The position numbers and the translations under genes were made by a program. 64,000 nt of DNA. It comes from Antedon bifida (Eukaryota; Echinodermata; Crinoidea; Comatulida; Antedonidae). The DNA is taken from positions 26,107,001 to 26,171,000 of the forward strand of contig OY727095.1 of the NCBI GenBank assembly GCA_963402885.1, in the 5' to 3' direction. The stretch's first letter is position 1, and the number at the start of each line of letters is the position of its first letter. The notes under the pieces are model-generated. The model was not told the origin of the DNA and ran no database searches. It was given only the letters and a program-made list of their open reading frames with translations. This document shows positions 59,160 through 64,000 of the stretch, piece after piece.

Positions 59160-59715
59160 CAGTAATGTAGGATGTTGACGTTGTCTTGATATATCTGGCC
59201 AGGTTGCATCCACCAGAGAACCTTACTCTTAAAGAGCTTTCGTTTAAGTTGGTAATGTTGATGTATAAGACAAACGAATATTTCATGTTTAACTTAACTG
59301 ATCACAATAAGCAGGACAGGCCTGGTTGTGTATTTTCTTCTGTTACTTTTCGTAAGTACCACAAAGAAGAATTGTGTGTGTACTCCGTTCTCGAGAGTTA
59401 TATAAAGCGAACGGATGGTTTTAGAAGTTCCGATAGTTCGCAACTATTGCTTTCATATATTAAGCCGTTTAGGCCTATCGGTACTAGTACCGTGGGCAGA
59501 TGGATCAAGTCATTGCTTGGTTTAGCAGGCGTAGATACTTCTGTTTTTTCTGCGCATAGCATGCGAGCAGCTAGTGTTAGCAAGGTGAGCAAGACGATCC
59601 CCGTTGATGTTATACTTAAGCATGTTGGCTGGGCGTCAGACTCGATGTTTAGGAAGTTTTATAACAACCCAGTCGGGTCTGAAGGAAGGTTTGACATGGC
59701 AGTGTTGGATTAAAT
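59160..59715 (+). mobile_element. DIRS tyrosine recombinase catalytic part
   Basis: The catalytic block HSMRAASVSK (H-x2-R) near 59560 and HVGWASDSMFRKFYN (H/W and the nucleophilic Y) near 59620-59670 are the hallmarks of tyrosine recombinases used by DIRS elements for integration in place of a DDE integrase. Confidence 0.85.
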
Positions 59716-59802
59716 TACCTGGAATAAAGTCGCACTGTACTTTTGATTTGTTGTATGTGTGTGGGTTTCTTGTGTCCTTGTGTTCACGCCTGGCTTTGAA
59801 GT

Positions 59803-59930
59803 CTCATGTTGACCCGGAAGTTGCGTAACTGCTGATATGGTAGAATTGAAGAATTAAACGAGCCTTACCTGTAAGGTGAAGTTTGATGATAATTCTACCA
59901 GATCAGCAGTAGCACTTCAGGGTTAACATG
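59803..59930 (+). repeat. DIRS internal complementary region (ICR)
   Basis: The first half (59803-59849) is the reverse complement of the left terminus of the element, including GTTGCGTAACTGCTGATATG. The second half (59850-59930) is the reverse complement of the outer part of the right terminus, including TTACCTGTAAGGTGAAGTTT. A junction of the two ends stored inside the element is specific to DIRS and is thought to help rebuild termini through a circular intermediate. Confidence 0.88.
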
Positions 59931-60007
59931 CCCTACCCGTATTTTTCCTCTCCCAATTGGTTTGTTTGATTGCTGTCGCGACGCCGTGCACACAAGGATT
60001 TAAAGTC

Positions 60008-60121
60008 TGATTTGCGGCCACTGGTTGTGCCTCTCATGTTAACCCAGAAGTGCCACTGCTGATCTGGTAGAATTATCATCAAACTTCACCTTACAGGTAA
60101 GGCTCGTTTAATTCTTCAATT
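60008..60121 (-). repeat. DIRS right inverted terminal repeat
   Basis: The inner part (CTGATTTGCGG to GTAGAATTATC) is inverted relative to 41243-41314. The outer 40-odd bases (CACCTTACAGGTAAGGCTCG and onward) are present only here and in the internal complementary region. The end near 60121 is set by the limit of that complementarity. Confidence 0.8.
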
Positions 60122-61545
60122 ATTCTGTATCATACAAAAACGTCTGGATCATATGATTAATGTCTGGATACCTAGGCTACCTAGAAAAGAAATAAACACA
60201 CGAGGAACCGCCATGTTTGTGTCCAGTGTCACATTTATTTTGGCTGTACAATCTACTCAAATATAACACTTAAAATATTACATCTGGCGACGAGGATTGG
60301 ATGTTAGTAAAGTTAAGTTCATAAAGCAGATATCAAAGTGCATATCATGGCTAATGCAGCAGTAGATCCATTTTCTCAACTAATCACAAGGTTCAATCCA
60401 GATTTGGATCGGAACACTACAGCAACACGATGGGAGAAATGGCTGAGAAGGTTAGACATTTATTTTATTGCTAAAAACATAAGGAATAATGATCAAAAGA
60501 AGGCACAATTACTGTTAATGGCCGGATCCAAAGTGTACGATAGTTATGATACTATTGGTGATGACGCGGATTCGTTTGAACATTTCCGACCACTACAAGA
60601 TAGACTTTAGCTACTTATATGTTTAGGGAGATGTCCCAAAACAAAGATGAGACCATTGACCAAATTGTGACCCGATTAAAAGAATCGGCGAGTAACTGTG
60701 ATTTTCATAACAAAGATAACGAAATCAGAGCGCAAATCCTACAAAAAACTAATAACAAGAAGCTCAGACGAAATATATTCAAAAACCCAACTTGGACATT
60801 AAATGAGGTACTTACTGAGGCGAGGTCGCTCGAACAAAGCGAGCTACAAGCAACCAGCATCGAGGAACAACATAACCTACCGCTGAGTTACGATGATGCT
60901 GAACGCGGAAGTGTAAACAATTAGCTACACAGGTGGCACAAGCCACAGTATAATAATAAGCCTAGTAGTAGTAGTAGGTTCAATAATACTAATAGTAAGT
61001 GTAGAAATTGTGGTGGCAATTGGCCACATCAACAAGGTTGCCCAGCCAAGGGTAAAGAATGTCACAACTGCTCAAAGGTAGGGCATTTTTCTAAAGTTTG
61101 TAGAAGTAGTCACAAATCAACTACTAACACTCGTAAACAAACGGGTAAATTTAAGAGAGTCAATAATGTTGTAGATGAAGAGTATAGTAGTACAGATGAT
61201 GGATTATTTAGTGTCATTTGTACAAACCGCCAGGGTAGCACGAAAAATCGTGAATTCAAACTCGATATGAATGTCAATAATGTAATTATTCCAATATCAA
61301 TTGATACTGCAGCAGACTGTTCGATCATGGGAAAAGATACGTATGACAAATTCTTTAATTCCATTCCAATTGAGAAAACGTGCACCACATTGAAAACCTG
61401 TTCTGGTGAAAAATTAAGTCTACTGGGTGACATTAAATGTAAGGTGGATTATAACGGTGTCATACATAACCTTCACATTATTGTAGCAGCATATGTGCAT
61501 CGACCTACATTGTTAGCAAGGATTGGCTTAGAAAAATAAAACTAG
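60122..61545 (+). mobile_element. Gypsy fossil: partial LTR, gag and protease parts
   Basis: A probable LTR 3' portion (to about 60290, with AATAAA near 60190) is followed by a primer-binding site TGGCGACGAGGATTGG, which fits tRNA-Ser with one mismatch. A gag part begins near 60347 (ITRFNPDLDRNTTATRWEKW), with zinc knuckles near 61000-61095 ([28 protein letters not shown]) and a retropepsin-like [12 protein letters not shown] near 61300. Reverse transcriptase and integrase are absent. Broken, with several breaks, and clearly older than the Gypsy copy at 42695-47535; it is a different family. Confidence 0.8.
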
Positions 61546-62149
61546 ACTGGGGTTCAATATGCAGTATTATGGAGCTGCTGAAGTTCACATCTTCATTTTT
61601 CCTTTCTAAAGCAAAGCAGGATTTTTAGTCCCGACAGAGACATTATTCACATTGGGTTGCCTGTTATGAAACATATGCATGGGAAGAACGTCAACATCCA
61701 ACTACAGGCTAAAAGAGGTGACAATTTGTTTATGAATGTTAATTCATTTTTAACATACCTACAAAGACGAAATCCCTAATTTTTTACAGATGCTGTTTGT
61801 GTGACCTTGTTTCCTTTTTCAGGTCTCATTCCAAAAAGACATTCATGAACGCCTTTTTTGAAAATTGTAAATTTATTACAGGTAGCTCTCTTACAGGTAA
61901 ACTTAACCAGATAGCAACATGTGACAGGGATGAAAGTTTATTTAGCTTTCTTAAGTCTGGTTGCTTGTGTGTATCACAAGAAACATCATAGTGCATTTTA
62001 TGGATGTACAGTAGAGCAGGTTTTTAATGAAGTCAAAGTTGAAGGAATAAAATCAGGTCTTTCTGATGTTAAAATTCATTCAGTGTTCATGAAGAGGTTA
62101 CGTGATGCCATAGATTGTAGGGTCGGTGTTTCGACCGAAACTTAAATAT
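61546..62149. other. Unassigned stretch between two LTR fossils
   Basis: A 74-codon frame at about 61921-62145 ending VGVSTET and upstream phrases look faintly protein-like, but I recognise no family. It may be part of the neighbouring fossils or a separate old element. Confidence 0.35.
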
Positions 62150-64000
62150 TATAATTAGACATAGAGGGCGATGTATAATACAAGGTCGTAGTTCAAACGC
62201 AACATGTGTATGAATGCCACGCAAGTTTTACTGTGCTAAAAGTTAGCTAAATTACTCGGTTTTCGAACCATAATAGATGTTTCAATGTATTTCTGATGTT
62301 TAGGGTAAGTTTATAGAATTGTTTAGTAATATTCATTTTGTATGGCATGTTATAGTTTTAAGATATTAATGATATTCTAGTAGCGTCTCGAATGCTTTTA
62401 CTATGCATCCTATGGTGTACAACCAAGGTGGACCCCATGACCCCATGAATGTGTACTACATATAAGTGATCAGAAATGTTATTATGTCAAGTCTATTATT
62501 GGTATAAATAGGAGAATGAAGTAATGTAATATCTTTATTGATGCTAACTATGCTATTTAATTAATATTTTTGTGAAATAGACCATTTGCTAAGACCTCAC
62601 CTAGCTCTTTGTTTCCAGGATTCATGAATATTTATGAGCTATAGCTATAAAAGGATGTTATCAGTTGTTTATGTTGAACTGGTGTACTGTAAGTAATTAG
62701 CTTAGAGTTAAGATACAGACTGTATTGTTAATGTAATAATTGGTACATGACATGTTATTAGAATTATTTACCATTTGGTTTCAGAGTATACTGAATTATA
62801 ATGATAAACTGTTTTAATGAATGTTCTCAGTATCCGGTCACAGTGGTAAGTAATATGAATATGAATCTGCTTGATCACATGTATTAAAATAATGGTTTAT
62901 ATAAATGCATCATGATTTAAAGGTTAATTACAATGATAATGATAAATAACAGTGGTTTAATAGTCAAAACAAGAATGATTTAATGTGCTTAAATTTTACG
63001 ATTAATAAGGATTTAAGAGAATATGTGAACTGCATTTTGGAATTTCATGATTTCTATGATTTGCTGATAATGCTGATTTTTAATAAATCTTCATACTTTA
63101 CGATCGGTTACTGTTTCATCCATTTGTCTTCGAATCCCCTGGCCTTTCACAATTCAATTTACTTCTCGCTGAGGCCAAGACGGATGAAAAGAAACTGAGA
63201 AGATGAACAAGTAAGTCCAGATTCACCAGGCAGAAGAAGAACCTGGACAACCTGATTGATCATGATGAATCCGTTGAGGAAATCCAAACAGAATTTGGAA
63301 AACTGGAATTGGCATTCAACGGACTACAAGACAGACACGATGAGTATTGCGAAATGATTGAAGATGAGGAAGCATACAAGGAGGAGGAATATATTCAGGC
63401 GACATGTATGGATGAGTTTTTAGCAATTAAGGCACTGAAGAAAACTCCACCTCAACTTCCGTTACCAGTACAAGTACCCAGACCGTCAAACCAATCACTG
63501 CCTACTTCAGTCAACTTGCCTTCAACAATATCAAATCCGGAGAATGATCTCAACGAAAACATACTGGATTCACCAAGTCAGCCACCTGTTCAGATGAGGT
63601 TGAAACCGAGAATGGAGAAGCCGAAGTTACCAATATTTAGTGGGGATGTCCGTGAGTACCACACATTTAAGGATGATTTTAAACACATGATTGATCCGTT
63701 ACCAGGTGGCCTCAATTAATCCCAAAAGCAGATCTTAATGAAATTAGTGCTGAGAAAAAGAACAACAAATCAACAGCTGTACTACTCATGCAAGAAGCTG
63801 AAACTGCTATAGACTACAACAGATTCTCCAGTTGGCGTAAACTGATTTAGAGTCACAGCGTATGTGTTCAGATTCATAGTTAATGCGAAAGCCAAATGTC
63901 GAGTAGAAGATGGTTCACTGTCAACTGACGAATTATCCGTTGCTGAAACCTGGATACTTGAAGCGCAGAAACCATTGCATGAAGAACGAAATAAAGGCAA
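62150..64000 (+). mobile_element. BEL/Pao fossil, running off the window
   Basis: A probable LTR and leader (about 62170-63200) contain a promoter-like CTATAAAAGG (62645-62654). A gag-like part follows at about 63210-63720 with an acidic coiled-coil-like region, a proline-rich segment and KLPIFSGDVREYHTFKDDF, a DUF1759-type signature. At the right edge there is sequence like the part of BEL pol that precedes the integrase (VTAYVFRFI, LSTDELSVAETWI). The element is broken and not all parts are present; it continues beyond 64000. Confidence 0.7.

Larger units (their letters stand above)
41243..60121 (+). mobile_element. DIRS-type tyrosine-recombinase retroelement, broken, hosting nested insertions
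   Basis: The element is defined by inverted terminal repeats, an internal complementary region near its right end, and parts in DIRS order: gag-like, reverse transcriptase with RNase H, and a tyrosine recombinase. It is split by a Gypsy element in the gag part and by an L2/CR1 LINE in the RNase H part. Without insertions it would be about 4.8 kb, close to the usual DIRS size. Besides the two insertions it has several breaks and is a fossil. It must be older than both insertions. Confidence 0.88.

Noticed and set aside
62170-62830. Exact LTR borders for the BEL/Pao fossil
   Set aside because: Only one copy lies in the window, so the ends cannot be confirmed; only an approximate LTR-plus-leader region is reported.

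Overview
The window is repeat-dense, AT-rich DNA from an animal nuclear genome. A spliced host gene with GT-AG introns, tRNA-derived SINE-like repeats, LINEs of the Tx1 and L2/CR1 groups, a DIRS-type retroelement, Gypsy and BEL/Pao fossils, piggyBac-type and other TIR elements and Helentron-like elements all occur together. This mix, plus frequent CCTAGGCCTA-rich patches, suggests a marine invertebrate, perhaps an echinoderm or another invertebrate deuterostome. The taxon is an inference; no species-specific gene confirms it.

Only one convincing host gene is seen: a three-exon R4-type RGS protein (17431-18613, + strand) with a TATA-like promoter upstream and a candidate poly(A) signal near 19275. 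It would act as a GTPase-activating protein for heterotrimeric G-protein alpha subunits. The flanks, 0.3-17 kb and 19-41 kb, are gene-free as far as I can read and are filled with non-autonomous elements. These are a 1.69-kb element with 32-bp perfect TIRs (3280-4971), four copies of a small MITE, a 211-bp foldback (10185-10395), a 37-bp palindromic satellite (12769-13026), and a 2.36-kb piggyBac-type element with TTAA duplications that itself holds a 1.54-kb TIR element (13809-16168). There are also two self-nested pairs of Helentron-like elements (20991-24171 and 30592-about 33400), a tRNA-headed SINE (26905-27360) and a truncated Tx1 LINE on the minus strand (34300-37155).

From 41.2 to 60.1 kb the sequence is a stack of insertions. 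The host is a broken DIRS element with inverted terminal repeats and an internal complementary region. A nearly whole Gypsy element with identical 154-bp LTRs sits in its gag part. An L2/CR1-group LINE sits in its pol part. That LINE carries, in order, an unidentified 1.1-kb block joined to a Helentron-like 3' half, a 0.3-kb 3' end of another LINE, and a nearly intact 4.0-kb Tx1 LINE with a perfect 15-bp target duplication. To the right, 60.1-64 kb holds a broken Gypsy gag-protease fossil and a broken BEL/Pao fossil that runs off the window.

The most unusual signal is in the Helentron-like elements. Their 5' hairpin arms and 3' subterminal sequences change together between families and even between nested copies. 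In both families the younger copy sits in the T-rich tract just behind the 5' hairpin of the older copy. Their bodies carry many TGACGTCA palindromes inside roughly 353-bp repeat units.
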